In this document: positions 43,823 through 53,155 of the stretch, one piece after another
How positions within the stretch are numbered: position 1 is the stretch's first letter
How the letters are laid out: each line of letters starts with the position of its first letter
DNA from: Anaerolineae bacterium
Lineage (GTDB): Bacteria > Chloroflexota > Anaerolineae > Aggregatilineales > Phototrophicaceae
Direction: 5' to 3'
Length of the DNA stretch: 64,000 nucleotides
NCBI GenBank assembly: GCA_022822305.1
Contig: JAJEBY010000002.1
Coordinates: 186,001-250,000, forward strand
The notes under the pieces: generated by a model
What the model was told of the DNA's origin: nothing
What the model saw: the letters and a program-made list of their open reading frames with translations, nothing else
Database searches by the model: none
Program-made: the position numbers and the translations under genes

Positions 43823-45898
43823 TTAACTCAAGTACAGATGAACATTGGCAAAAGCGTCGACCTCAGCGCGCATGTGGGGTCGCAGGACTATGGTCGATTC
43901 GCGCTCTTCCACAATCGCGGGTCCGCGCAATTCCATGCCCGCGCCCAGCCGATAGCGATCGTAGGTCGGCGTTTCGATGAATCCGTCCGCTTCCGCAAAA
44001 TAAGCTTGACGACAGTCTTTCTGCGCGGGTGACGGGTCCCGACCGGAATCTGAAAGCCTGGTTTGCTTGATCGGAGCGCGTTGTCCTGAAATGCGGCTGC
44101 GCCAGGTCAACAATTCTATCGGCGTGTGATCGGGCAAGTAATGGTAAAGTCTTTTGTAGGCCGCTCCAAAGCGGCTGACGAAAGACTCGATATCCATGTC
44201 ACCTAGATCTTCGGGAAGCGGCACCTGAATCTCGTGCAATTGACCCTGAAATCTGCCATCGACACTGCGTTCTACACGCACTTCGCTATTTCTTATGCCG
44301 GCGTCAGCAAGCATCTTTCGGCCCTGCGCTTCCATGTGCGCGTACAGATCACGCACGACGGACCAGTCAGCGCCGTCCAGCATGGTGGGATAAGAATGCG
44401 CGAAATCGAATGCGATGGGCGCGATCAGTAATCCTATCGCCGACGCCACGCCTGCGCCCGGCGCTACCACAACTTCATTATTGCCCAGGATAGCGGCGAC
44501 GCCGGCCGCATGCACGGGTCCTGCGCCGCCAAAGCAAATCATGGCGTAGTTCCTTGGGTCGCGCGCTTTTTCCAGAATATGGATGCGCGCGGCCGCCGCC
44601 ATATTCTCGTTGACCAAACGATGTATGGCGTCAGCAGTCTCCACAATCGACCAATCAAATGTATCCGCAATCGGCTTCAGGGCCCTCTCCGCCTCCGTTC
44701 GATCGAGCGACATTTCGCCGCCCAAAAAATAGTCCGGATTGAGATAACCCAGAATCAGGTCAGCATCGGTCACTGTGGGTTGATCTCCGCCGAAGCCATA
44801 GCAAGCGGGACCGGGGTCGGAGCCGGCGCTCTGCGGTCCCACTTTGAGCAGTCCCAGATTATCCACCCAGGCGATGCTTCCGCCGCCCGCGCCACTCTCG
44901 AGTATGTCTACCGTGGGGAACTGCAGCGGATACCCGCTGCCTTTGGTGAAGCGATGGACTCGCGCCACTTCCAGATTGGAGGCGATGGCCGGCTCTCCGC
45001 CGTCAATCAGTGACACCTTGGCGGTTGTGCCGCCCATGTCAAAAGAAATCAGATTATCGTGTCCAGCCAGCCCGCCATAAAATGCGGCGGCCAACGCCCC
45101 CGCAGCCGGACCGGACTCAACCAAACGGATGGGCTGGTCATCGGCTGCAGAGGCCATCGCCGTGCTGCCGGACGACAGCATCAAATAGAAGTTGCCGGCG
45201 AAACCCGCTCGCCCCAGCTCGCTGCTCATGGTCCTCAAGTAATGTGACACCTGAGGCAGCACATAGGCATTGGCGACTGTTGTCGATGTACGCTCGTATT
45301 CACGGATTTCCGGCGCGATGTCGTAGGAAAGCGTCAGCGGAACTTCAGGCCAGCGGTCGCGCGCGATCTCGGCGATGCGGCGCTCATTTTCCGGATTGCG
45401 ATACGAATGCATACAGCAAATCGCGATCGCTTCGACCCCCTGCCGTCTGAAGTCTGCAATCGCTTGATGTACGTCTTCTTCGCAAACGTCTTGCAGAATC
45501 CGGCCGTCGCGATCGGTGCGCTCGCTAATGCCCCGACGCAGATAACGCGGGCTCAGTGGCGGCGGGTATTCCAGATGAAGATCATAGATAGCGTAACGCT
45601 GCTCGCTGCGCATCTCGAGAATATCGCGAAAACCCTTAGTGGTCAGCAGGCCGACCAGGGCGCCCCTGTGCTGAATCAGCGTATTCGCGACCAGCGTCGT
45701 CGCATGTATCGCATTAAGCAATTCGTCGTGTCCCAGGCGCATTGTGCCCAGGAATTCGCGAATGCCATCGAGCGCCGCCTGCTCGGGGTGTTCGGCAGAG
45801 GTAAGCGCCTTGAAGATATTGAGCGCGCCCGATTCGGTATCCAGCAAGGCGAAGTCAGTGAAAGTGCCGCCAATATCGAAACCCAGCTCGTATGCCAT
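43823..45898 (-). CDS. Hydantoinase A / 5-oxoprolinase subunit A family protein
   Basis: The 691-aa ATPase subunit. ASKHA-type nucleotide motifs are LGFDIGGTFTDFAL at the N-terminus and NLISFDMGGTTAKVSLI (~295-310); GGAGPVHAAGVAAILG is the adenosine site. It couples ATP cleavage to ring opening of hydantoin or 5-oxoproline with the B subunit. The gene begins 26 bases after the DppB-like permease stop. Confidence 0.93.
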   Translation of the reverse strand: MAYELGFDIGGTFTDFALLDTESGALNIFKALTSAEHPEQAALDGIREFLGTMRLGHDELLNAIHATTLVANTLIQHRGALVGLLTTKGFRDILEMRSEQRYAIYDLHLEYPPPLSPRYLRRGISERTDRDGRILQDVCEEDVHQAIADFRRQGVEAIAICCMHSYRNPENERRIAEIARDRWPEVPLTLSYDIAPEIREYERTSTTVANAYVLPQVSHYLRTMSSELGRAGFAGNFYLMLSSGSTAMASAADDQPIRLVESGPAAGALAAAFYGGLAGHDNLISFDMGGTTAKVSLIDGGEPAIASNLEVARVHRFTKGSGYPLQFPTVDILESGAGGGSIAWVDNLGLLKVGPQSAGSDPGPACYGFGGDQPTVTDADLILGYLNPDYFLGGEMSLDRTEAERALKPIADTFDWSIVETADAIHRLVNENMAAAARIHILEKARDPRNYAMICFGGAGPVHAAGVAAILGNNEVVVAPGAGVASAIGLLIAPIAFDFAHSYPTMLDGADWSVVRDLYAHMEAQGRKMLADAGIRNSEVRVERSVDGRFQGQLHEIQVPLPEDLGDMDIESFVSRFGAAYKRLYHYLPDHTPIELLTWRSRISGQRAPIKQTRLSDSGRDPSPAQKDCRQAYFAEADGFIETPTYDRYRLGAGMELRGPAIVEERESTIVLRPHMRAEVDAFANVHLYLS

Positions 45899-45924
45899 TG
45901 ACAGTCCTCAAATGATCGGTGCAA

Positions 45925-46932
45925 TCATCGCTGCTGGATTCGCGGATCCAACTGCACATAAAGCAGATCAACAATAGTATTGGAGACGACAAAAATCACC
46001 GCGATAACCAAGGCCGCGCCGATGACGGCGTAGAAGTCGAATGAAACGACAGATTCGACGGCGTAGCGTCCCAGACCTGGCCAGGTGAACACAACCTCGA
46101 CCAGTACCGCGCCACTTAGCAGAAAGCCAATCTGAATGCCCAGCATGGTCACGACCGGGATTAGAGCGTTGCGAAACGCGTGCCGCAAAATAACACGGTT
46201 CTCTCGCAGTCCTTTGGCGCGCGCAGTGCGCACATAGGGTTGCGACAGCGTCTCCAGCATGCCGCTGCGCGTGAATCGCGCGCCAACCGCCAGGCGTCCC
46301 AGCGCCAGCGCCGCAACGGGCAGGGCGAGATGCCGCAGGCTGGTCCAGAACGTTTCCCATTGCCCGGCCAGCAGGCTATCCAGCGAGTAGAGACCAGTCA
46401 CGTGGGGCGGGGGCGCCATCAAGGTGCTGAGCCTGCCTTCCAGCGGGAACCAGTCCAGCGACTTGGCAAAAATGAGTTGAAGGAATAGCGCCAGCACAAA
46501 GGGCGGTATGCCCATCCCCACCACAACCAGCAAGCGAATCAGCATATCCAGTCGTGAACCAGCGAAGACCGCCGCAACTATGCCGAGGGAGATGCCCGTG
46601 ATCACGATAACAATGCCGGAGAATATTGCCAGCTCGGCCGTCGCCGGGAAGCGCAAGCGCAAATCGTCGCTGACTTCTCGCCGCGTTAAGAGCGACTGTC
46701 CCAGATCGCCGCGCAGCAATCCGGAGATATAAGTGAAGAACTGCTCGTGAAAAGGCCGGTCCAAGCCCAGTTCCTGTCGTATGCGTTCGATCTGTTCCGG
46801 TCGCGCATTCGTCCCGGCTGCCACAGCCGCCGGATCGGCCGGCAGCACCTGCGTGACGACAAAGAGTATCACCGCCATGCCGAACAGCTTAAGAATCAGC
46901 GTTAGAATTCGTTCCAGGAGTAGCTTGGCCAT
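45925..46932 (-). CDS. Oligopeptide-type ABC transporter permease (DppB-like)
   Basis: About 335 aa from ATG 46932. DppB features: LLLERILTLILKLFGMAVILFVVTQVLPADP (first helix), LGLDRPFHEQFFTYISGLLRGDLGQSL, the EAA loop YVRTARAKGLRENRVILRHAFRNALIP and VLVEVVFTWPGLGRYAVESV. Six helices. It directly follows the binding-protein gene; a stem-loop lies in the gap. Confidence 0.92.
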   Translation of the reverse strand: MAKLLLERILTLILKLFGMAVILFVVTQVLPADPAAVAAGTNARPEQIERIRQELGLDRPFHEQFFTYISGLLRGDLGQSLLTRREVSDDLRLRFPATAELAIFSGIVIVITGISLGIVAAVFAGSRLDMLIRLLVVVGMGIPPFVLALFLQLIFAKSLDWFPLEGRLSTLMAPPPHVTGLYSLDSLLAGQWETFWTSLRHLALPVAALALGRLAVGARFTRSGMLETLSQPYVRTARAKGLRENRVILRHAFRNALIPVVTMLGIQIGFLLSGAVLVEVVFTWPGLGRYAVESVVSFDFYAVIGAALVIAVIFVVSNTIVDLLYVQLDPRIQQR

Positions 46933-46947
46933 GAATCGCAACAATGA

Positions 46948-46978
46948 GAAGCGCAGCCTATAGGTGCGACTGCGCTTC
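46948..46978 (-). other. 9-bp stem-loop between binding-protein and DppB-like permease genes
   Basis: GAAGCGCAG (46948-46956) and CTGCGCTTC (46970-46978) pair perfectly around a 13-base loop. It ends 16 bases before the permease ATG and lacks a T-run. It may dampen or stabilise flanking transcripts. Confidence 0.6.
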
Positions 46979-47007
46979 CCTGTTCGTTGAATTAGGCTGG
47001 ATAATCG

Positions 47008-48573
47008 TTAGTTGTCCAACCAGATCTCGTGGACGTGCAGGTCGCCTGGGAATCCATAGGGATCGTACTGGTAGCCCTGCACCGACGCATGTGTCAGATC
47101 GATGTATTGCGAGAGCATCACCGGAATCAGCACCGCTTCATCAATGATGATCTGCTGCGCTTCGCACAGGAGCTCGTCGATGCGCGGATCGCCCGGCGCC
47201 AAGGTCGGCGCCTCATCCAATAGGGCATCAAATTCCGGATTGTTGTACCAGGCCCAGTTGCCCGTGCCGGTGTCGATCAATGACGAGTGGTTAAGACGGA
47301 AGAGCATCTCGCCCGCATAGGGAATCGGAATATTGAGCCAGTGGCTGCTCATATCGTACGCCGTGTCAAAGTTGCGCTGCGCATCAATGAACGTGCCCCA
47401 GGGGATGTCTTCGAGCACGACTTCAATACCCAGCTCGGCCAAGGCCTCCTGGAAGAGCACAGCGGCGAAGCGGCGCGGCTCATTGGCATGACGATATGCC
47501 TGACGCACACTGAAGCCATCGGCATATCCTGCTTCCGCAAGCAATTCGCGCGCCTTATCCAGATCTTGCACCGGCTCAAAGACATCGCAGTGGCCGATAG
47601 TCCCGCTAAGCGCGGGCGAAGTCAGCGGCACAGCAAAGCCGCCCATCACCTCAATCATGGCCTCATAGGGGAACGCGTACATCAGCGCCTGCCGGACCTG
47701 CTTGTTTGCCAGCGGCCCATCCTGTTTGATGAAGTGATAGAAGGCTTGAAGCGGATTACCGAAGTTGAGGTGGATGGCGCTGCTGGTTGCGGCGCGGCGC
47801 ACGTCTGACAAGCCCGCCCAATCGATCAAATGTACTTCGCCATCTTCCATCAACAGCAGCCGCGTGGTGTAGTCCAAGCCATAACGCGCAATATAGCGCT
47901 CGACATGCGGGCCATCCCATCCGCCCCAATAATCGGGGAATGCTTCCATTTCCGTCTGACGACCGGGATCCCAGCGGGTCAGCTGGTAGGCGCCGGTGCC
48001 CACGGCATTCTCGCGGAAGAAGTCAGCGGCCCAATCGCCGTCCATCGCGTGCTCGGCAAGGGCTTGCGCGCTGATGATCTTGATATGTGGCAGTCCCGCC
48101 CAGAATTGGAAGTCGGGCGAGCTCAATTGAATTTCTACCGTCATATCGTCGACCACTGTGATCGTGTCCACGGCCCCCAAGATAAATCCCAGGTTGCCCA
48201 AGCCGAGCCCAATGTGCCGCTCAAGCGATTGCTTAACCGCATCGGCGTTGAGCGTTGAGCCATCGTGGAATTGCACGCCTTCGCGCAAACTAAGCGTGTA
48301 GGTCAGCGCGTCGTCCGAGATCTCCCAGCTTGTGGCCAGCCGCGGCACAATCTCGCCATCGCGCGAATACTGCGTCAGACCTTCGTACATGGCATTGATG
48401 ACGTAGCCTTCTGTCTGGGATACGCCAACGGCGGCGGGATCAAGCGAATTGGGTTCGCAGCAAGTGCCGAGGACAAAGGTGCCCGTCCATTCAACATCGG
48501 CCGAGCTAACGGGAACCAAAATCAGTATTATCAATATGAGCAAAACCAGGATACTGTGTCGCTTTTGAATCAT
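47008..48573 (-). CDS. ABC transporter substrate-binding protein, family 5 (oligopeptide type)
   Basis: A 521-aa SBP_bac_5 protein. The N-terminal signal peptide (HSILVLLILIILILVPVSSA) has no lipobox Cys. Family motifs: LDPAAVGVSQTEGYVINAMYEGLT, LATSWEISDDALTYTLSLREGVQFHDGS, AVGTGAYQLTRWDPG and KQVRQALMYAF. AAGGAG precedes the ATG. It leads the hydantoin/peptide operon. Ligand prediction by context: a peptide, hydantoin or pyroglutamyl compound. Confidence 0.93.
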   Translation of the reverse strand: MIQKRHSILVLLILIILILVPVSSADVEWTGTFVLGTCCEPNSLDPAAVGVSQTEGYVINAMYEGLTQYSRDGEIVPRLATSWEISDDALTYTLSLREGVQFHDGSTLNADAVKQSLERHIGLGLGNLGFILGAVDTITVVDDMTVEIQLSSPDFQFWAGLPHIKIISAQALAEHAMDGDWAADFFRENAVGTGAYQLTRWDPGRQTEMEAFPDYWGGWDGPHVERYIARYGLDYTTRLLLMEDGEVHLIDWAGLSDVRRAATSSAIHLNFGNPLQAFYHFIKQDGPLANKQVRQALMYAFPYEAMIEVMGGFAVPLTSPALSGTIGHCDVFEPVQDLDKARELLAEAGYADGFSVRQAYRHANEPRRFAAVLFQEALAELGIEVVLEDIPWGTFIDAQRNFDTAYDMSSHWLNIPIPYAGEMLFRLNHSSLIDTGTGNWAWYNNPEFDALLDEAPTLAPGDPRIDELLCEAQQIIIDEAVLIPVMLSQYIDLTHASVQGYQYDPYGFPGDLHVHEIWLDN

Positions 48574-48843
48574 TCTTCAACTCCTTCGTAACTCAGTGCA
48601 TTGGACTAAGGATTGAGTAGCGCCACCCTCTGCGATGACGTCACGCAAATGCGCGACTGTCGCCGCTCGGGTGACAAGCCCCAAATTGCTTCAACAAATA
48701 TATCGCTCAGTTTGAAATCTGTCAAAAGATGCAAATTTGTCCTGGGCGGGTGTCCCGGTAGCGCAACTCCGCAACGATTCACTGCAGTTTATGCAGATCG
48801 CTAGATGCGTGTCGTTCAAATGCCGCTTCATTCAAATGCAGAA
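48574..48843. other. Non-coding gap between the peptide-transporter operon and pdxS
   Basis: The gap from 48574 to 48922 holds no gene I accept. It should contain the operon promoter on the minus strand, but no convincing -35/-10 pair was found. TTCAAATGC occurs twice near 48818 and 48833, 15 bases apart. A strong stem-loop follows at 48844. Confidence 0.5.
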
Positions 48844-48875
48844 TTGCCCCGCCACGGTTGTCGCAGGCGGGGCAA
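48844..48875 (-). terminator. Stem-loop terminator candidate after pdxS
   Basis: TTGCCCCGCC (48844-48853) and GGCGGGGCAA (48866-48875) form a perfect 10-bp stem with a 12-base loop, 47 bases past the pdxS stop. Only a weak T-rich stretch follows, so termination is probable but not certain. Confidence 0.55.
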
Positions 48876-48922
48876 AGAACAGGCTGAGCTTTGGACTTCA
48901 AAAGTTGAGACTGTGGCAATCC

Positions 48923-49828
48923 TTACCAACCGCGTTTGCCCAGGATGACTTCCTCAGGCGTGACATTGATGCCGACCATGGCTTCGCCCAGATTGCGGCT
49001 GACATCGGCGAGGATATCCGCATCGCTGAAGTGCGTGACGGCTTTGACTATGGCTCTCGCGCGTTTCTCGGGGTTGCCGCTCTTGAATATCCCGCTGCCG
49101 ACGAAAACGCCGTCAACGCCAAGCTGCATCATCAAAGCGGCATCGGCCGGCGTGGCCACGCCACCCGCGGCGAAGTTGACGACGGGCAAGCGACCCAGCT
49201 CAGCCGTCTCTTGCACCAGATGGAACGGCGCGCGGATGTCCTTGGCGTAGGTATACATTTCGTCCTCATCCATGCAGCTGACGCGGCGAATCTCGCCGTT
49301 GACCGATCGCGCATGACGAACGGCTTCAACGACATCGCCGGTGCCGGCTTCGCCTTTGGTTCGCATCATGGCCGCGCCTTCGTTGATGCGGCGCAGCGCC
49401 TCACCCAGATTGCGGCAGCCGCAAACGAATGGAATCTTGAATCGCCACTTGTTGATGTGGTGCTCTTCATCGGCCGGCGTAAGCACTTCGCTCTCATCGA
49501 TATAGTCGACGCCCAGCGCCTCCAGAATCTGCGCCTCGACAAAATGACCGATGCGAGCCTTCGCCATCACGGGGATCGATACGGCGTTGATGATGCCCTC
49601 AATCATATCGGGATCGCTCATGCGAGCCACGCCACCTTGCGAGCGGATGTCCGCGGGCACGCGCTCCAGGGCCATCACGGCCACGGCGCCGGCATCCTCC
49701 GCCACTCGCGCTTGCTCCGGCGTGACCACATCCATAATGACGCCGCCCTTCAACATCTGCGCTAATCCGCGCTTGACCTTGTCGGTCCCGGTCGAGCTGC
49801 CATTCTGTTGACGTCCGTTTTCAGCCAT
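48923..49828 (-). CDS. pdxS: Pyridoxal 5'-phosphate synthase lyase subunit PdxS
   Basis: About 301 aa from ATG 49828. PdxS makes PLP from ribose-5-phosphate, glyceraldehyde-3-phosphate and ammonia in a 12-subunit ring. Motifs: [49 protein letters not shown] (catalytic Lys), [29 protein letters not shown] and [18 protein letters not shown]. Its glutaminase partner PdxT is not in the window, although normally adjacent. Length is standard. Confidence 0.97.
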   Translation of the reverse strand: MAENGRQQNGSSTGTDKVKRGLAQMLKGGVIMDVVTPEQARVAEDAGAVAVMALERVPADIRSQGGVARMSDPDMIEGIINAVSIPVMAKARIGHFVEAQILEALGVDYIDESEVLTPADEEHHINKWRFKIPFVCGCRNLGEALRRINEGAAMMRTKGEAGTGDVVEAVRHARSVNGEIRRVSCMDEDEMYTYAKDIRAPFHLVQETAELGRLPVVNFAAGGVATPADAALMMQLGVDGVFVGSGIFKSGNPEKRARAIVKAVTHFSDADILADVSRNLGEAMVGINVTPEEVILGKRGW

Positions 49829-50019
49829 TGTGCTTCCCCGTTTCAATAGAATTCTCTGCCGCCAATAGTAGGTGATCGTCAAACGCAATTATATGTCCAT
49901 TGCAGTCCATTTATACCATTATCTGAGATTGCGACACCGTCTATCTTTGACGATGATCAATTGGCGACGTTAAACTGTATAAGAAATTGAAGTGGGCGCG
50001 CCATCGTCTGCTTTTCACC

Positions 50020-50664
50020 ATGACCAAACTTGATGTCAAAATCGATACCCTGCGTCCAGAATACGCGCGGGCGCTGGAACAGTTGCAGCGAGACTGCTTC
50101 CCCACGCTCGCGGACGACGAGCTGATGAATGAAGCTCATTTTCTCAATCATTGCCGGCTCTTCCCTGAAGGCAATTTCGTCGCATTGGTTGGCGATCGCG
50201 TTGTCGGCCTGGGATCGGGTTTCTTGATCGACTTTGACTTTGACCACGCCCAGCACAGCTTTCAGGAAATAATTGACGGCGGATTCTACAGCCATCATGA
50301 TCCCGATGGCGATTGGTATTATGGCGGCGATATCAGCGTGCATCCGGACTATCGGCGCCGGGGTATCGGCTCAAAATTGTACCGAGCGCGGATGGCTATC
50401 GTGAAAGCGCTGAATCGCAAAGGCATCGTAGCCGGTGGTCTCATCCCTGATTATGTCCATCACAAAGATCACTTGAGCGCGCAAGCCTATGTTGATCTGG
50501 TGGTGGCGGGCGAGCTTTATGACAGCACTTTGTCATTTCAACTGGGGCGCGGTTTCGAGGCGCGCGGATTGCTGCGCGATTACATCGAAGACGAAGCTTC
50601 CGACAATTGGGCGACGCTCATCGTCTGGGACAATCCGGAGTATCAGCCGCGGAAAGCGGACTAG
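50020..50664 (+). CDS. GNAT family N-acetyltransferase (YhcX N-domain-like)
   Basis: About 214 aa from ATG 50020; a TTG 11 codons earlier is possible and neither has a clear ribosome site. The acetyl-CoA motif A is ISVHPDYRRRGIGSKLYRAR (~107-126). Flanking stretches (FPEGNFVAL, HDPDGDWYYGG, LSFQLGRGFEARGLL, NWATLIVWDNPEY) match the GNAT half of GNAT-nitrilase fusion proteins such as B. subtilis YhcX. A diverged paralogue occurs at 58629. Substrate unknown. Confidence 0.82.
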   Translation: MTKLDVKIDTLRPEYARALEQLQRDCFPTLADDELMNEAHFLNHCRLFPEGNFVALVGDRVVGLGSGFLIDFDFDHAQHSFQEIIDGGFYSHHDPDGDWYYGGDISVHPDYRRRGIGSKLYRARMAIVKALNRKGIVAGGLIPDYVHHKDHLSAQAYVDLVVAGELYDSTLSFQLGRGFEARGLLRDYIEDEASDNWATLIVWDNPEYQPRKAD

Positions 50665-50694
50665 CGCAAGCGATCAGACAAGCGAAGAGACGGA

Positions 50695-52413
50695 TTATCC
50701 AGCGGCTTGCAAAACTGCCGGCTCAATCCAGTAGTCTCCGCCGGATCCGGCCGCTGTCCAGCCGCGGATCTGCCCGAATTGAATCGGATACCAGCGCATG
50801 CCATCGGCATCACACTGCGGATGGCCGGTAATCAGAAAAGCTGAACCCGCTACCATGCGTCCTACAATGTCGGCGCTGCTTGCGCCCACGCCGTCTCGTA
50901 TGAAATTGGCTTTCCCGGGCGTAACGACGGCTGTCATGCCAATTGCCAACCGCGTCGGCGGGCTTCCCGGACAATCGATATGATACAGCAGCCAGTATTC
51001 GTCGGCGATGCCTTCCGCGGACCAGCCACTGATGCGGTTGTTTTGCACGCGATACCAGTTGAAGCCGTCGCTGCAGACGGGTCCCTCCAGGACATCCAAT
51101 ATTTCATTCTCTTGGACCCGTCCAATGATAGCTCCATACAGACCGGGGGCGCTGCGGACGCGATTCGCCAAGCCGGGACTGACGATCGTTTGCCTACTCG
51201 GAATGAGCTGCGGGGCCAGGCTGCAATCCGCGGGCGCTGACCGGTCGCGTAGCGTTATGCCCGTCGTGATCCACTGCGTTGGCGCCCAGACGACGCTCAT
51301 GGGTTCGGGCATGGGAAACAATCGATGCGCGGGCGAGTCACTTGCCAGCGGTCGCGCGTCGGCGGCCATGCCCGTATGCCAGACGCTGATGCGGTCGCCG
51401 TTGTGCCAGACCATTTGCCGGCCGTCGCTCGACAGCGCCGGCTGGCCGTCCAGATCTACATCGCTGCTCCGATAGCCGGTATCGTAGGCAATGCCGCCGC
51501 TGAATGCGCGCCAACGGAATTCTGTTTCGCCGCTCGCGCCAGTAATCGCCAAGGGCGCCATTTCCATACTGCCGGCTGCGCGACTGCTTTTCAGACGCGG
51601 CGGATCGCTTAGTCGCACGCGTGATCCATCCAGTGGATCCAATACTTCCCAATAGTCGCGGATACCGAGCAGCAGTACGGCGCGCCCTTGATGGCTAGCC
51701 CACATGAAATCGCGCGCGAGATTGCTATGGTCCGCCTGCAGTTGCAGATTGTATTGTGTCCGCGAGCCGCTGCCGGGGTCAATGATCTCCAGGAACAAGA
51801 ATCGCGTTTGACTGTCGTACAGAGTGGTCTGGAATAGGCGTGCGATTCCGCCATCGCCCCAGCGCAAGATCGGCATACGGATATCGCGCTCCTGGTGGCC
51901 CAGGTTGACATCTTCGGCTAGGCTGGCGATCAGACCGGTGTCGAGACTGTAAAACTGCAGCGAAGCCTGGTCTGTCGGCTGAAAATAGGGATCGACTTGC
52001 AGCCAGGCCAGCTGCCGGCTATCCGGCGACCATGCCGGCATTGAGCGCAGGAATCCGCCAGGGCTGGCGCCTGTTTGGTCGGCTACCCGGGTAAAGGTTC
52101 GCGATGAATCATCGTACAGCCAGATATCGACCGGCGGCGTGCCTGCAATCTGTGCCGCGGTTCCGGCTTTGTATCGGACGAGAAACGTCGGCGATGTCTC
52201 GAGAAATGCAATCTTGTTTCCATCCGGAGATAGCATCGGGCCGCCGTTGTAGCCAGAATGCGTGAGCTGAGTGGCTGAGTTTTGGGCGAGGTTGTATTTC
52301 CAGATGTCCCCGTTCAGATTTGCGTAGAAGTCGCTGTGGATGGTCTGCCCATGAGCAACGAGTACGTACGCGCAAAAAACGAATAGCAGACCAATCTGGC
52401 GCATCTTCTTCAT
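50695..52413 (-). CDS. Secreted TolB-like propeller protein with two C-terminal SH3b domains
   Basis: A 572-aa exported protein: signal peptide MRQIGLLFVFCAYVLVAHGQ, then PD40/TolB-like repeats (GPMLSPDGNKIAFLE, SMPAWSPDSRQLAWLQ, QPALSSDGRQMVWHNG), then two SH3b-like units near the C-terminus (LANRVRSAPGLYGAIIGRVQENE...WYRVQNNRISGWSAEG and ANFIRDGVGASSADIVGRMVAGS...WYPIQFGQIRGWTAAG). No catalytic site. SH3b domains suggest cell-wall binding. It is convergent with the GNAT gene. Confidence 0.8.
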   Translation of the reverse strand: MKKMRQIGLLFVFCAYVLVAHGQTIHSDFYANLNGDIWKYNLAQNSATQLTHSGYNGGPMLSPDGNKIAFLETSPTFLVRYKAGTAAQIAGTPPVDIWLYDDSSRTFTRVADQTGASPGGFLRSMPAWSPDSRQLAWLQVDPYFQPTDQASLQFYSLDTGLIASLAEDVNLGHQERDIRMPILRWGDGGIARLFQTTLYDSQTRFLFLEIIDPGSGSRTQYNLQLQADHSNLARDFMWASHQGRAVLLLGIRDYWEVLDPLDGSRVRLSDPPRLKSSRAAGSMEMAPLAITGASGETEFRWRAFSGGIAYDTGYRSSDVDLDGQPALSSDGRQMVWHNGDRISVWHTGMAADARPLASDSPAHRLFPMPEPMSVVWAPTQWITTGITLRDRSAPADCSLAPQLIPSRQTIVSPGLANRVRSAPGLYGAIIGRVQENEILDVLEGPVCSDGFNWYRVQNNRISGWSAEGIADEYWLLYHIDCPGSPPTRLAIGMTAVVTPGKANFIRDGVGASSADIVGRMVAGSAFLITGHPQCDADGMRWYPIQFGQIRGWTAAGSGGDYWIEPAVLQAAG

Positions 52414-52579
52414 CGCCCGGCTTCACCCCCTAATCCTGCTCAACTCATCTTATCACAGCCGCTCGGCGCCAGCGAACAGATTTGCCGCGCTCACACTAAA
52501 TGACAAACGCACTCCTTGCATGGGCATGCAGATTTACATTAAGGAGGAAGACTCGTCAATAGAGCGCGATTAGGAGAAC

Positions 52580-53017
52580 TCACAGATTGCGCGGCTGCCT
52601 GACATCGGACTCCATTTGCCCTATTCGCTGCTGCCAAATCAGCCTGGCAGCCAGAATCGCGCCAAACAAATTAGCAATGAAGTCCAAAAGCGAGGGGTAG
52701 CGATCGGGCGCGAATGATTGCAGGTATTCGGTTGCGGCGCCAAGCACAAAGGCGAAGACGATGCCCAGCGTCAGGCTTGCTCCGAAGGCAAGGTGTCCCT
52801 GCCAGGTCCAATACCATAACGCGCAAGTCAGCGCAAAAGCCATCATATGCAGCGCTGTGAAGAATGCCTCGCGCGCCAGTGTCTGTGGCCCCGTCGGCAA
52901 TCCCAGACTGATAACTGGATCGGCTTCAGGCTGCAGCAGCAGTATGCTGAGCAAGATTGACCAGGTCAATGCCGCCAGCCAGCGGATGGGGCGAAAGGAA
53001 ATAATTTGCCTGAACAT
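52580..53017 (-). CDS. VanZ-like membrane protein
   Basis: About 145 aa from ATG 53017. Four membrane helices, then the VanZ-like signature ATEYLQSFAPDRYPSLLDFIANLFGA (ExxQ, PxR, D..aN..G). VanZ-family proteins are small integral proteins with uncertain function, one of which gives low teicoplanin resistance. Neighbours are the propeller protein downstream and the Fe-S protein upstream. Confidence 0.82.
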   Translation of the reverse strand: MFRQIISFRPIRWLAALTWSILLSILLLQPEADPVISLGLPTGPQTLAREAFFTALHMMAFALTCALWYWTWQGHLAFGASLTLGIVFAFVLGAATEYLQSFAPDRYPSLLDFIANLFGAILAARLIWQQRIGQMESDVRQPRNL

Positions 53018-53155
53018 GGACAAGGACAATTGACCTCAGGTGCAACCGGCGACGAAGCGCTAGCTTAATCGAAGTCTGAGGGTTGGGTCAAGCGGCATAG
53101 GGCGCGCGCTCACGCACACTATCGGATTTGACGCTTCGACAAGAGACTGGCCGAA

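Noticed and set aside
52526..52537. GCATGGGCATGC palindrome and AAGGAGGA nearby in the gap before the VanZ gene.
   Set aside because: No start codon sits at a proper distance and no second copy exists, so there is no support for an operator or hidden gene.
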